This document shows, piece by piece, positions 17,742 to 27,253 of a stretch of DNA of 44,383 nucleotides. The stretch comes from an uncultured Eubacteriales bacterium (GTDB taxonomy: Bacteria > Bacillota > Clostridia > Oscillospirales > Acutalibacteraceae): positions 1-44,383 of the forward strand of contig ONFJ01000017.1 in assembly GCA_900317085.1 (NCBI GenBank). The letters run 5' to 3'. The notes beneath the pieces were generated by a model that did no database searches, was not told where the DNA came from, and saw only the letters and a program-made list of their open reading frames with translations. Within the stretch, counting starts at the first letter, position 1, and each line of letters starts with the position of its first letter. Position numbers and translations under genes: made by a program.

Positions 17742-19274
17742 ATGGCAAAGAACAACAAAAAGGTCTTCATCACCGGTGCTTCCGGCCACATGGGCTGGGC
17801 CACCTTCAAGGAGATCTACTGGAACAGACCCGACCTCACCATCTCCGTCCTCATCAGAGATTCCGAGAAGAACCACAAGCTCTTCGACGGCTATCTGAAC
17901 GATGACAGAGTCGAGATCGTCTGGGGCGACTTCGGCGACTACGATGCCATCCTGAAAGGCATCACCGGCGCGAGCTATGTCCTGCACATCGGCGGCATGG
18001 TCTCCCCCGCAGCTGACTACTGGCCGAAGAGAACCCTCAAGACCAACGTCATGGCTGCCGAGAACATCGTCAAGGCTGTCAAGGCACAGAAGAATCCCGA
18101 CGACATCACCGTCGTCTACATCGGCACCGTCGCCGAGACCGGTAACCGCTGTGAGCCCATGCACTGGGGCCGTTGCGGAGACCCGATCAAAATCTCCATC
18201 TATGACCACTATGCCATTTCCAAGGTCAAAGCGGAGCGCGTCTTCGCTGAGTCCGGTCTGAAGAAGTGGGTCTCCCTGCGTCAGTCCGGCATCCTCTATC
18301 CGCAGATCCTCAAAAACATGGACCCGATCATGTTCCACGTCCCGCTGAACGGCGTTCTGGAATGGGCCACCGTCGAAGACTCTGCCACCCTCATGGAGCG
18401 TATGTGCTCTGACAACATCCCCGACGACTTCTTCAGAAGATTCTACAACATCGGTTCCGGCGACCAGTATCGGATCACCAACTACCAGTTCGAGGACCTT
18501 CTCCTGAACGCCATCGGCATGGGCCATGACGCCACCAAGCGTGTCTTCAAGCCGCAGTGGTTCGTCGACAGAAACTTCCACGGTCAGTGGTATGCAGACG
18601 GCGATGTACTGGAAGAGGCACTCCACTTCCGTCACAACACCCCGATCGAGCTTTACTTCAAGAACATGGCAAAGCAGGTCGAGTGGTTCTATCAGCTGTC
18701 CATCGTGACTCAGCTGCCCGTCATCTCCACCCTCGCCCGTGAAGGCCTCGGCATGATCGCCCTCAACAAGCGCTTCGGTACCCGCACCTGGGTCAAGAAC
18801 AACAACACCGAGCGTCTGACCGCGTTCTATGGCGACACCAAGACTTCCGGCATGGAGCACTACAAGACCCTTCCCACCACCTGGGACAAGGCCGACATCC
18901 ACATCCCGTCCAAGACTCCGGTCCTTCTCGACCACGGTTACGATGAGACCAAGCCCTTCGACGAGCTGACGGTAGAAGACCTCCAGAAGGCAGCTGCCTT
19001 CCGCGGCGGTAAACTCATCTCCACCGAGATCGTTGACATGTACACTCCGGTCACCTGGGAAGATGCCGAAGGCAACCAGTTCGACATGACGCCGAACACC
19101 GTCCTTCGCGGCGGCCACTGGTCCCCGGCACAGGATCCGTTCCCCTGGAGATACGACGAGATCGCGAAGCAGAACCCGTTCTTCGCTCAGGTCTGGTACA
19201 TCGACCACAACCCGAACGAGAACAATGTTTACGGCGAAGAGATCTACAGAGATTACGACGAATATCAGAAGTAA
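17742..19274 (+). CDS. Long NAD-dependent epimerase/dehydratase (extended SDR)
   Basis: 510 residues. A Rossmann domain at the N-terminus has the nucleotide loop TGASGHMGWA (residues 11-20), a TVAETG segment in place of the usual active-site Ser/Thr strand, and catalytic Y157-x3-K161 (YDHYAISK). Homology to extended SDRs ends near residue 320; the remaining about 190 residues, rich in Trp and Tyr (LRGGHWSP, DPFPWRYDE), match no family I can name. Substrate unknown. ATG 17742 is chosen because AAGGAGG lies 10 nt upstream; a TTG at 17733 is too close. It has its own promoter and terminator, so it is monocistronic. Confidence 0.78.
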   Translation: MAKNNKKVFITGASGHMGWATFKEIYWNRPDLTISVLIRDSEKNHKLFDGYLNDDRVEIVWGDFGDYDAILKGITGASYVLHIGGMVSPAADYWPKRTLKTNVMAAENIVKAVKAQKNPDDITVVYIGTVAETGNRCEPMHWGRCGDPIKISIYDHYAISKVKAERVFAESGLKKWVSLRQSGILYPQILKNMDPIMFHVPLNGVLEWATVEDSATLMERMCSDNIPDDFFRRFYNIGSGDQYRITNYQFEDLLLNAIGMGHDATKRVFKPQWFVDRNFHGQWYADGDVLEEALHFRHNTPIELYFKNMAKQVEWFYQLSIVTQLPVISTLAREGLGMIALNKRFGTRTWVKNNNTERLTAFYGDTKTSGMEHYKTLPTTWDKADIHIPSKTPVLLDHGYDETKPFDELTVEDLQKAAAFRGGKLISTEIVDMYTPVTWEDAEGNQFDMTPNTVLRGGHWSPAQDPFPWRYDEIAKQNPFFAQVWYIDHNPNENNVYGEEIYRDYDEYQK

Positions 19275-19293
19275 TAAGCCTTTCCGGCACAAC

Positions 19294-19325
19294 GGAAAAA
19301 GCCACCCTTTCGGGTGGCTTTTTCC
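19294..19325. terminator. Bidirectional terminator between the SDR gene and gltD
   Basis: Perfect 14-bp stem GGAAAAAGCCACCC with a 4-nt loop. The A- and T-rich outer stem lets it serve the convergent SDR gene (+) and gltD (-). Confidence 0.9.
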
Positions 19326-19353
19326 TGTCAAGAATGGAGTTTATATTAACAGA

Positions 19354-20841
19354 TTACACCAGTGAGAGATTGGTGTAACCCATTAAATACTCGTCGACTT
19401 CGACGGCGCAGGCCCTGCCTTCGGCAATGGCCCAGACGACCAGGGACTGGCCCCGGTGCATGTCGCCTGCCGTGAAGACTTTATCTACGCCGGTGGCGTA
19501 GTGGCTCTGCTCCGTCTGAACAGTGTTGCGGGGACCGCAGGCCACACGGAACGCTTCCGGTGTGTAGCGCTCACAGCCGGTGAACCCGGCGGCGATGAGC
19601 AGAAGGTCACAGGGCAGCGTCTCTTCGGAGCCCTCGACTTCCTTCGGGACCATCCGTCCGGAGGCTTCGTCTTTCACGAAGTCCAGCTTCACGGTTTTGA
19701 CCGCCTTGATGTTGCCTTTCTTGTTCGGGATGACTTCCTTGATGGTCGTCTGATAGACTCTCGGGTCTTTTCCGAACACCGCAATGGCCTCTTCCTGACC
19801 GTAGTCTGTCTTCAGTTTGACAGGCCATTCGGGCCAGGGGTTGCTGGCCGGACGCTCTGCCGGCGGCTGGGGCATCATTTCAAGCTGTGTGACCGAAGCA
19901 CAACCTTCCCGCAGGCAGGTGCCGACACAGTCGTTGCCGGTGTCTCCGCCGCCGACGATGATGACCTTTTTGCCTTTGGCTTCGGTCATCGGGTTGCCGG
20001 CCAGCAGGGTCCGGGTCTGACGGGTCAGGAAGTCTACGGCCGGGAACACGTTACCGACCTGATCTTCTCCGACCCCCAGTGTGCGGGCCTGTTTAGCACC
20101 GCAGCAGAGGACCACGGCATCGTATTCCGCGAGGAGCTCTTCTGCAGGGACGTCTGCCCCCACGTTGCACCTCGTGCGGAACACGACACCTTCGGCCTCC
20201 ATCAGCGCCTTGCGGCGCCCGATGATCTGTTTTTCGAGTTTCATGTTGGGGATGCCGTACATCAGGAGGCCGCCGACGCGGTCTTCCCGTTCGTAAACGG
20301 TGACATTGTGTCCCCGCTTGTTGAGGGCATCCGCCGTCGCCAGACCGGAGGGGCCGGAGCCGATGACTGCGACCTTTTTGTCGGTCCGGACGGCCGGTGT
20401 CTTCGGCTGCATTTTCCCGGTGGCATAGGCCTGTTCGATGAGGAACAGTTCGTTCTCCCGGACCGTGACCGGGTCTCCGTTCAGCCCGCAGGTACAGGCA
20501 ACTTCACAGAGTGCCGGGCAGACCCGACCGGTGAATTCCGGGAAACTGGCCGTCTTCAACAGACGGTCTTTCGCGCTGTCGTAATGGCCCTGGTAGAGTT
20601 CATCGTTCCACTCCGGGATGAGGTTGTGGAGCGGACAGCCGGACACCGCCGGACCTTTGCCGAAGGCGACGGCCGACTGGCAGAACGGGATGCCGCAGTT
20701 CATGCATCGCGCCGCCTGCTCTTCCCGTTCCTCCACATGCAGCGGAGGGTGGAACTCGTGGAAATCCTTCAGACGCTCCAGAGGAGCGACCGCCGGGTTG
20801 GTCTTCCGTTCATAGTCCAGGAATCCTGTTGTTTTTCCCAT
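19354..20841 (-). CDS. gltD: Glutamate synthase small subunit
   Basis: 495 residues, the usual beta-subunit length. It takes electrons from NADPH through FAD and Fe-S centres to GltB. Cysteine motifs are at the N-terminus (CMNCGIPFC and, after a gap, [20 protein letters not shown]). The FAD-binding motif is [17 protein letters not shown] (about 153-169) and the NADPH motif is [15 protein letters not shown] (about 297-311); [18 protein letters not shown] is near the end. AAGGAGGGGAG precedes ATG. It follows gltB by 15 nt. Confidence 0.97.
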   Translation of the reverse strand: MGKTTGFLDYERKTNPAVAPLERLKDFHEFHPPLHVEEREEQAARCMNCGIPFCQSAVAFGKGPAVSGCPLHNLIPEWNDELYQGHYDSAKDRLLKTASFPEFTGRVCPALCEVACTCGLNGDPVTVRENELFLIEQAYATGKMQPKTPAVRTDKKVAVIGSGPSGLATADALNKRGHNVTVYEREDRVGGLLMYGIPNMKLEKQIIGRRKALMEAEGVVFRTRCNVGADVPAEELLAEYDAVVLCCGAKQARTLGVGEDQVGNVFPAVDFLTRQTRTLLAGNPMTEAKGKKVIIVGGGDTGNDCVGTCLREGCASVTQLEMMPQPPAERPASNPWPEWPVKLKTDYGQEEAIAVFGKDPRVYQTTIKEVIPNKKGNIKAVKTVKLDFVKDEASGRMVPKEVEGSEETLPCDLLLIAAGFTGCERYTPEAFRVACGPRNTVQTEQSHYATGVDKVFTAGDMHRGQSLVVWAIAEGRACAVEVDEYLMGYTNLSLV

Positions 20842-20856
20842 GGTGTCTCCCCTCCT

Positions 20857-23800
20857 TTATGCGCCCATGATCGCATTGAATGCCTCGAGTTCGGCATCTT
20901 CCTGCGACAGGCCTTTGCTGAGTTCTTCGTAGATCTTATCTTTCATGACCGCATACTCGTGCGGGATGATCTTCTTGAAGGACGGAACATAGTCGTCGAA
21001 CGAGTCGAGGATCTTCTGGCCCAGTGCGGAGCCGGTGGCTTCCACGTGTTCTTCGATCATTTCCTTCAGTTTCGCGATGTCCGCCTTGCGGCTCACCGTA
21101 CTGACTTCGACCATTTCTTTGTTGAGTCTGCGATAGAGGTCGTGTTCCTCGTCGAGGACGTATGCGGTACCACCGCTCATGCCGGCCGCGAAGTTCTTGC
21201 CGGTGCGTCCCAGGACAACGACCGTGCCGCCGGTCATGTATTCACAACCGTGGTCTCCGACGCCTTCGACGACCGCTTCCGCTCCGGAGTTCCGGACACA
21301 GAACCGTTCGCCCGCGATGCCTCTGACATAGGCCTTTCCGGCGGTGGCTCCGTACATCGCGACATTGCCGATGATGATGTTCTCTTCGGCTTTGAACGCT
21401 GCGTCATCCGGTGGATAGACGGCCAGGGTGCCACCGCTGAGGCCTTTGCCGAAGTAGTCGTTGCTGTCCCCTTCGAGGTCGATGGAAACGCCTTTCGGGA
21501 GGAACGCGCCAAAGGACTGACCACCGCCGCCCTTGCAGTGGACTTTGCACAGGTCTTCGGGTGCATCGATGCCGTACGCTCTGGTCACTTCCGAGCCGAG
21601 GATGGTGCCGAAGGACCGGTCTGTACTGGTGACCTCCAGCGAGAGGTCCATGCCCTTCCCCGCCTTCTGCGCCTTGCGGAATGTCGGGACGAGCTCTTTC
21701 ATGTCGAGGGTCTCTTCCAGCCGGAAGTCGTACTCGTCTCCGTCGATGTGGTGGACCGCATTGCAACCGCCTTCATTGTGGTTGCCGAGGATGTTCGAGA
21801 GGTCGACCATGGCGGCGCGGTGGGTGATCGCGTTCTCCTTCACCTTCAGGAAGTCCGTGCGTCCGACGAGTTCATCGACGGTGCGGACCCCGAGTTTGGC
21901 CATGATCTCCCGCAGTTCTTCGGCGATGTACATCATGAAGTTGATGACATATTCCGGTTTTCCCGCGAAGCGGGCCCGAAGGCGCGGGTCCTGAGTCGCG
22001 ATGCCGACCGGACAGGTGTTCTGGTTGCAGACACGCATCATGACACAGCCCATGGCGATCAGCGGCGTCGTGGCAAAGCCGAATTCTTCGGCGCCCAGCA
22101 TGCAGGCGATGGCCACGTCACGGCCGGTCATCAGCTTGCCGTCGGCTTCGACCCGGACCCGGGTCCGCAGACCGTTCTGGATGAGCGTCTGGTGGGTCTC
22201 GGCGAGGCCGAGTTCCAGCGGCAGGCCGGCGTTATGGAGCGAGCTCAGCGGAGCCGCGCCCGAACCGCCGTCGTATCCGGAGATGAGGATGACTTCGGCA
22301 CCGCCCTTGGCGACGCCGGAGGCGATGGTGCCGACGCCGGCTTCCGAGACGAGTTTGACGTTGATGCGCGCATCGCGGTTGGCGTTCTTCAGGTCATAGA
22401 TGAGCTGCGCCAGGTCCTCGATGGAATAGATGTCGTGGTGCGGCGGCGGAGAGATCAGCGAGACACCGGGCGTGGAGAACCGGGTCGCCGCGACCCAGGG
22501 GTAGACCTTTTTGCCCGGAAGGTGTCCGCCTTCGCCGGGCTTGGCGCCCTGCGCGAGTTTGATCTGGATCTCCTTCGCGGAGACCAGGTATTCACTGGTG
22601 ACGCCGAAGCGGCCGGACGCGACCTGTTTGATCGCGCTGTTGCGTTCCGTTCCGAACCGGTCGCGGAGTTCGCCGCCCTCACCGGTGTTGGATTTTGCGC
22701 CGAGGCGGTTCATCGCCACAGCCATGCATTCGTGGGCCTCTCTGGAGAGAGAACCGTAGGACATGGCGCCTGTCTTGAAGCGCTTGACGATCTCCGACGC
22801 GGGCTCCACTTCCTCGAGCGGGATGCCCTTTTCGGGGTACTCGAAGGCCAGCAGGCCTCTCAAGGTGTGCGGGACGTTCTCGTCGTCGACCATGGACGAA
22901 TACGCTTTGAAGCGCTCGTAGTCGCCGTCCTGGACGGCTCTGCGCAGGTTGATAATAGTCCGGGGGTTGTAGAGGTGGTCCTCTTTCCCGGCGCCGCTGC
23001 GCAGTTTATGGTAACCCATGCTGTCGACGGTCGTGTCAGTACCGAGGCCCAGCGGATCATACGCGTGGTCATGCCGGTACTCGACGCCCTCCGCGATCTC
23101 CGGAAGGCCGATGCCGCCGACACGGCTCACGGTGTTGGTGAAATATTTCTCGACGACGTCTTCCCGGATGCCCACGATCTCGAAGATCTGCGCGGACTGG
23201 TAGGACTGGATGGTCGAGATGCCCATCTTGGAGGCGATCTTCACGATGCCGTTCAGTACCGCTTCGTTGTAGTCGTCGATCGCCGTGTGGGGGTCCTTGT
23301 CGAGGAGGCCCTTCTCGATACACTCTTCGATGCACTCATGGGCCAGGTACGGGTTGACCGCCCGGGCGCCGTACCCGAGGAGGGTCGCGAAGTCGTGGAC
23401 ACAGCGGGGCTCCGCACTCTCGAGGATGATGGAGATGGCGGTCCGCTTCTTCGTGCGGATGAGGTACTGCTCCATCGCCGAGACAGCCAGCAGAGACGGG
23501 ATGGCCACGTGGTTCTCGTCGACGCCGCGGTCCGACAGGATGATGATGTTCGCACCCTTCTTGTAAGCCTTGTCGCACTCCACGTAGAGGTGGTCGACGG
23601 CCTTCTCGAGGGACGTGTTCTTGTAGTACAGGATGCTGACCGTTGCCACTTTGAGGCCCGGCAGATCCATGTTTTTGATTTTCAGCAGGTCGACGCTCGT
23701 GAGGATGGGATGCCGAATTTCCAGGACCTGGCAGTTGTCCTCCTTGTCCTCGAGCAGGTTACCGTCCGAGCCGACATAGACCTGAGTGTCCGTGATGACC

Positions 23801-25392
23801 CGTTCCCGGATGGCGTCGATGGGCGGGTTCGTGACCTGCGCGAACAGCTGCTTGAAGTAGCTGAACAGGAGCTGGTGCTTCTCGGACAGGACCGCGAGCG
23901 GGATGTCGATGCCCATGGCGGCGATGGGTTCCGAGCCGTTCTGAGCCATCGGAAGAATGGACGTATTGATGTCCTCATAGGTGTAACCAAAGACCTTGTA
24001 GAGCCGGTCACGCTGCTCCTGGGTGGACTCCTCCACCTTCTTGTTCGGAATGGGCAGTTCGTGGAGCGTTTTGAGGTGCATGTCGAGCCATTCCCCATAG
24101 GGGTGGCGATGTGCGTACCGTTCTTTGCACTCATCGTCCGAGATGATGCGCCCTTCCCGGGTATCGATCAGGAGCATTTTGCCGGGCTGCAGCCGGGACT
24201 TCTTCACGATATGGCTGTCGTCCGGCGGCAGGACCCCGACTTCCGAGGACAGGATGAGCAGGTCATCATCGGTCACATAGTACCGGGAAGGCCGCAGACC
24301 GTTGCGGTCGAGGCAGGCGCCGACCTGGTCGCCGTCCGTGAACAGGACCGCGGCGGGACCGTCCCAGGGCTCCATCATCGTGGAGTAGTAGTGGTACATG
24401 TCCTTCTTCTCGCGGCTCATGGTGTCGTCGGACTTCCAGGGTTCCGGGATGCAGATCATCATGGCGAGGGGCAGGTCCATGCCGTTCATGACGAGGAACT
24501 CGAGAGTGTTGTCCAGCATGGCGGAATCGGACCCGGCGGTGTCGACCACCGGCAGGATCTTCTCGTAGTTCTCGGAGAGGAACGGAGACTCCATGGTCTC
24601 GCCCCGGGCGAGCATGCGGTCCGCGTTGCCGCGGATGGTGTTGATCTCACCGTTGTGGACGATGAACCGGTTCGGGTGTGCCCGTTCCCAGCTGGGGTTC
24701 GTGTTGGTGGAGAACCGGGAATGGACCATGGCGATGTGCGAAACGAAGTCCTCTTCCTGGAGGTCTTTGTAAAAGCTTCTCAGCTGATGTACGAGGAACA
24801 TGCCTTTATAAACGATGGTCCGGGAGGACAGCGAGCAGACGTATGTGTTGTCGTTGGACTGTTCGAAGACCCGGCGGACCACATAGAGTTTGCGGTCGAA
24901 GTCGATGCCGGTCTCGCAGTCCTCCGGTTTTTCGATGAAACACTGCTCGATGAAGGGCATCTTGTCGATCGCTTTCTGCCCGAGAGTCTCGGGACAGGTC
25001 GGGACTTTACGCCAGCCGAGGAACTTGAGGCCCTCTTTGGCGGTGATGATCTCGAGCATCTTCTTCGCCTGGGCACGGCGCAGTTTGTCCTGAGGCAGGA
25101 AGAGCATGCCGATGCCGTATTCCCGTTCATCGCCAAGTGTGATGCCGCACTCAGTGGCTTTCTCTTTGAAGAACGCGTGGGGCGTTGCTACGATGATGCC
25201 GACGCCGTCACCGGTCTCCCCGGCCGCGTCTTTGCCCGCGCGGTGCTCCAGCTTCTCGACGATCTGCAGCGCGCTGTCGACGATGCGGCGGGACGCGACG
25301 CCCTTGATGGAGACGACGGTCCCGATGCCGCAGGCATCGTGTTCGAACTGCTCTCTGTAAAGCAGATTGTTTTGCAAAGTTTCATTTTTCAT
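20857..25392 (-). CDS. gltB: Glutamate synthase large subunit
   Basis: 1511 residues, full length. It converts glutamine and 2-oxoglutarate to two glutamates. A 20-residue propeptide precedes the nucleophile C21 (HDACGIG) of the class II glutamine amidotransferase domain; the FMN synthase domain follows with GEGGHLPGKKV, ISPPPHHDIYSIEDLAQLI and GYDGGSGAAP, the [3Fe-4S] motif is CNQNTCPVGIATQ, and the GXGXG domain is C-terminal. The frame extends upstream to a GTG at 25482, inside the leader hairpins; AGGGAG 9 nt before ATG 25392 fixes the start. Regulation by the leader terminator is likely. Confidence 0.97.
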   Translation of the reverse strand: MKNETLQNNLLYREQFEHDACGIGTVVSIKGVASRRIVDSALQIVEKLEHRAGKDAAGETGDGVGIIVATPHAFFKEKATECGITLGDEREYGIGMLFLPQDKLRRAQAKKMLEIITAKEGLKFLGWRKVPTCPETLGQKAIDKMPFIEQCFIEKPEDCETGIDFDRKLYVVRRVFEQSNDNTYVCSLSSRTIVYKGMFLVHQLRSFYKDLQEEDFVSHIAMVHSRFSTNTNPSWERAHPNRFIVHNGEINTIRGNADRMLARGETMESPFLSENYEKILPVVDTAGSDSAMLDNTLEFLVMNGMDLPLAMMICIPEPWKSDDTMSREKKDMYHYYSTMMEPWDGPAAVLFTDGDQVGACLDRNGLRPSRYYVTDDDLLILSSEVGVLPPDDSHIVKKSRLQPGKMLLIDTREGRIISDDECKERYAHRHPYGEWLDMHLKTLHELPIPNKKVEESTQEQRDRLYKVFGYTYEDINTSILPMAQNGSEPIAAMGIDIPLAVLSEKHQLLFSYFKQLFAQVTNPPIDAIRERVITDTQVYVGSDGNLLEDKEDNCQVLEIRHPILTSVDLLKIKNMDLPGLKVATVSILYYKNTSLEKAVDHLYVECDKAYKKGANIIILSDRGVDENHVAIPSLLAVSAMEQYLIRTKKRTAISIILESAEPRCVHDFATLLGYGARAVNPYLAHECIEECIEKGLLDKDPHTAIDDYNEAVLNGIVKIASKMGISTIQSYQSAQIFEIVGIREDVVEKYFTNTVSRVGGIGLPEIAEGVEYRHDHAYDPLGLGTDTTVDSMGYHKLRSGAGKEDHLYNPRTIINLRRAVQDGDYERFKAYSSMVDDENVPHTLRGLLAFEYPEKGIPLEEVEPASEIVKRFKTGAMSYGSLSREAHECMAVAMNRLGAKSNTGEGGELRDRFGTERNSAIKQVASGRFGVTSEYLVSAKEIQIKLAQGAKPGEGGHLPGKKVYPWVAATRFSTPGVSLISPPPHHDIYSIEDLAQLIYDLKNANRDARINVKLVSEAGVGTIASGVAKGGAEVILISGYDGGSGAAPLSSLHNAGLPLELGLAETHQTLIQNGLRTRVRVEADGKLMTGRDVAIACMLGAEEFGFATTPLIAMGCVMMRVCNQNTCPVGIATQDPRLRARFAGKPEYVINFMMYIAEELREIMAKLGVRTVDELVGRTDFLKVKENAITHRAAMVDLSNILGNHNEGGCNAVHHIDGDEYDFRLEETLDMKELVPTFRKAQKAGKGMDLSLEVTSTDRSFGTILGSEVTRAYGIDAPEDLCKVHCKGGGGQSFGAFLPKGVSIDLEGDSNDYFGKGLSGGTLAVYPPDDAAFKAEENIIIGNVAMYGATAGKAYVRGIAGERFCVRNSGAEAVVEGVGDHGCEYMTGGTVVVLGRTGKNFAAGMSGGTAYVLDEEHDLYRRLNKEMVEVSTVSRKADIAKLKEMIEEHVEATGSALGQKILDSFDDYVPSFKKIIPHEYAVMKDKIYEELSKGLSQEDAELEAFNAIMGA

Positions 25393-25430
25393 AATGGATG
25401 CTCCCTCTTGACGGAGTTGGAAACGGAAAC

Positions 25431-25482
25431 AAAAAAAGCCACAGAACGCAGAATATTCTGCGTCCTGTGACTTCTTCGCCAC
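25431..25482 (-). promoter_or_regulatory. gltB leader attenuator (terminator and competing hairpin)
   Basis: Between promoter and start codon lies a strong terminator hairpin (25438-25471; GTCACAG pairs with CTGTGGC around a GACGCAGAA/TTCTGCGTT stem) followed by seven T on the minus strand. Just upstream GTGGC pairs with GTCAC around the hexaloop GAAGAA (25467-25482); it uses the same GTCAC as the terminator, so the two structures exclude each other. Confidence 0.7.
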
Positions 25483-25497
25483 GTTTTTGTTGCACCT

Positions 25498-25526
25498 ATT
25501 ATAATACGCTATTATGAAAAATGCAA
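25498..25526 (-). promoter_or_regulatory. Promoter of gltB-gltD
   Basis: TTGCAT (25521-25526) and TATAAT (25498-25503) on the minus strand with a 17-nt spacer. The predicted start near 25491 gives a leader of about 100 nt. Confidence 0.8.
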
Positions 25527-25541
25527 CAGTGAACTTTTCAT

Positions 25542-25770
25542 TTATTCGGTTTCGACCGCTTTTGCCTTCAGTTTTTTGACAGCAGCCTTCTCTTTGGCCT
25601 TCTTTTCGCCGTAAGCTTTCTGCTTTTCAAGGGCGACATTTTCGAGGGAAAGGTCAGCGCCGGTGTCATGGGGGTCGGACTCATCGAAGATGTAGTCTTT
25701 GCCCGGAAGGATGGCGTTGAGCAGGATGCCGGCGATGGAACCGACGGCCAGCGCGGACAGCGTGATGGTG
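25542..25770 (-). other. Out-of-frame 3' end of the uracil permease gene
   Basis: Read one base out of phase with the 5' part, this segment continues the permease: TFTITLSALAVGSIAGILLN (last membrane helix), AILPGKDYIFDE, and a Lys/Ala-rich tail ending KAKAVETE and TAA at 25542. The extra base is one C of TTCC on the minus strand at 25770-25771. Confidence 0.8.
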
Positions 25771-26985
25771 GAAGGTCAGGCCGTCGGTCATACCGAGGGC
25801 ACAGACGAGGATGACAGCGGCAATGATCAGGTTGCGGCTCTTGGAGAAGTCGACATGGGATTCGACCATGTTCCGAAGACCGGCCGCGGAGATCATACCG
25901 TAAAGGACGAAGGAGATACCGCCGATAGTTGCGGTCGGGATGGTGTGGATGATGGCCGCAAATTTCGGGCTGAAGGACAGGACCGCCGCAAAGCAGGCCG
26001 CGATGCGGATGACCTTCGGGTCGTAGACTTTCGTCAGGGCCAGGACACCGGTGTTCTCACCGTAGGTTGTGTTGGCCGGCGCGCCGAACAGGGACGCGAT
26101 GGTGGTGGCAAGACCGTCACCGGTCAGCGTTCTGTGGAGGCCCGGGTCGGCGATGTAGTTCTTTCCGACGGTAGCACTGATGGCGGAGATGTCGCCGATG
26201 TGCTCCATCATGGTCGCGAGAGCGATCGGGACGATGGCGACGATGGCGGTGATGACCAGAGAGCTGTTGCCGAAGTCCACGCCACCAAAGACGGTGCTGT
26301 GCCAGTGGATCGGGGAACCGATCCAGGCGGCTTCCTTGATGGGCGTGAAATCCACATCGTGGCAGAGGACCGCAACGATGTAGGAGACGACGACACCCAT
26401 GATGATCGGGATGATCCGCATCATACCGACGCCCCAGATGTTGAACATGATGACGACGACGAGTGCGGAGAAGGCGACCAGCCAGTTCTCCTGGCAGTTC
26501 GCGACGGCGGAGCCGGAGAGGCCGAGGCCGATGGCAACGATGATCGGACCGGTGACGACCGGCGGGAAGTACTTCATGACCTTGGTGGTACCAAAGGCAC
26601 GGATGACAGCGGCCAGGATGAGGTAGACGAGACCGGCACAGGCGACGCCGAAGCAGGCGTACGGCAGGAGCTGGGCCTGTGTCATGTTCTCATCGGCAAG
26701 GCCAGTGATGGCGGCATAACCGCCGAGGAAGGCGAAGGACGAACCCAGGAACGCGGGCACCTTCATCTTCGTGATGAAGTGGAACAGCAATGTACCGAGG
26801 CCTGCGAAGAGCAGCGTCGTCGAGACATCGAGTCCGGTGATCAGCGGTACGAGGACCGTGGCGCCAAACATGGCAAACATGTGCTGGAGACCGAGGATGA
26901 CCATTCTGGGCGTGCCCAGTTTGGTGGCATCGTAAATGGCCTCCCCTGCTTCAAACGCAGGAGCTTTGGTTTTTTCTTCTGCCAT
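25681..26985 (-). CDS. uraA: NCS2 uracil:H+ symporter, frameshifted near the C-terminus
   Basis: The open frame gives 434 residues. Membrane transporter with 13 of the expected 14 helices. UraA signatures are QHMFAMFGATVLVPLITGLD, the substrate/proton Glu in MMEHIGDI, and PANTTYGENTGVLALTKVYDP with the second Glu. After GMTDGL the frame turns into an unrelated His/Arg-rich tail because of a one-base insertion; restored, the protein would be about 480 residues and end at 25542. AGGAGAG precedes ATG. It has its own promoter. Uracil is the likely substrate; xanthine is less likely given the motifs. An assembly error is possible. Confidence 0.85.
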   Translation of the reverse strand: MAEEKTKAPAFEAGEAIYDATKLGTPRMVILGLQHMFAMFGATVLVPLITGLDVSTTLLFAGLGTLLFHFITKMKVPAFLGSSFAFLGGYAAITGLADENMTQAQLLPYACFGVACAGLVYLILAAVIRAFGTTKVMKYFPPVVTGPIIVAIGLGLSGSAVANCQENWLVAFSALVVVIMFNIWGVGMMRIIPIIMGVVVSYIVAVLCHDVDFTPIKEAAWIGSPIHWHSTVFGGVDFGNSSLVITAIVAIVPIALATMMEHIGDISAISATVGKNYIADPGLHRTLTGDGLATTIASLFGAPANTTYGENTGVLALTKVYDPKVIRIAACFAAVLSFSPKFAAIIHTIPTATIGGISFVLYGMISAAGLRNMVESHVDFSKSRNLIIAAVILVCALGMTDGLTFHHHAVRAGRRFHRRHPAQRHPSGQRLHLR

Positions 26986-27044
26986 AAAAATCTCTCCTCA
27001 ACAAAATAACATACACAACATAAGCAACATACTTACTGTGTAAA

Positions 27045-27073
27045 ATTCTACCAACATACATAAAAAAACGCAA
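27045..27073 (-). promoter_or_regulatory. Promoter of the uracil permease gene
   Basis: TTGCGT (27068-27073) and TAGAAT (27045-27050) on the minus strand, 17 nt apart. The -35 box lies 25 nt from the edge of the tRNA-tail repeat array. Confidence 0.6.
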
Positions 27074-27097
27074 CATCTGGTGGCGTACAAGTTAATT

Positions 27098-27251
27098 GTG
27101 CGGACGACGGGACCTGGTTCGCCGCAAGCGCTTTGCGCTCTGGTGCGGACGACGGGACTTGGTTCGCCGCAAGCGCTTTGCGCTCTGGTGCGGACGACGG
27201 GACTTGGTTCGCCGCAAGCGCTTTGCGCTCTGGTGCGGACGACGGGACTTG
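27098..27251 (-). repeat. Tandem 45-bp repeats carrying tRNA-Leu(CAG) 3' tails
   Basis: Four copies of the tRNA-Leu(CAG) 3' end at a 45-bp period (copies at 27098-27116, 27141-27161, 27186-27206 and 27231-27251). Copies 2-4 keep 21 nt from the T-loop through CCA, read on the minus strand; the first has a changed T-loop base and no intact CCA. The other half of each unit is GTTCGCCGC followed by a small AGCGC-TTT/AAA-GCGCT hairpin. Open frames read across this array (15-residue repeats) are artefacts of the kind produced by antisense tRNA sequence. Confidence 0.9.
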
Positions 27252-27253
27252 AC

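Noticed and set aside
19456-25470. A 2004-residue plus-strand frame opposite gltB and gltD
   Set aside because: Pure antisense shadow of two certain genes, caused by GC-rich codon use; composition is Asp/Val/Arg-rich with no domain.
25393-25482. N-terminal extension or leader peptide from GTG 25482 in frame with gltB
   Set aside because: No ribosome site; the codons coincide with the terminator hairpin, and the residues do not resemble any GltB propeptide.
27098-27251. CRISPR array
   Set aside because: The units are contiguous 45-bp repeats without variable spacers, and they contain the tRNA tail; no cas gene is near.
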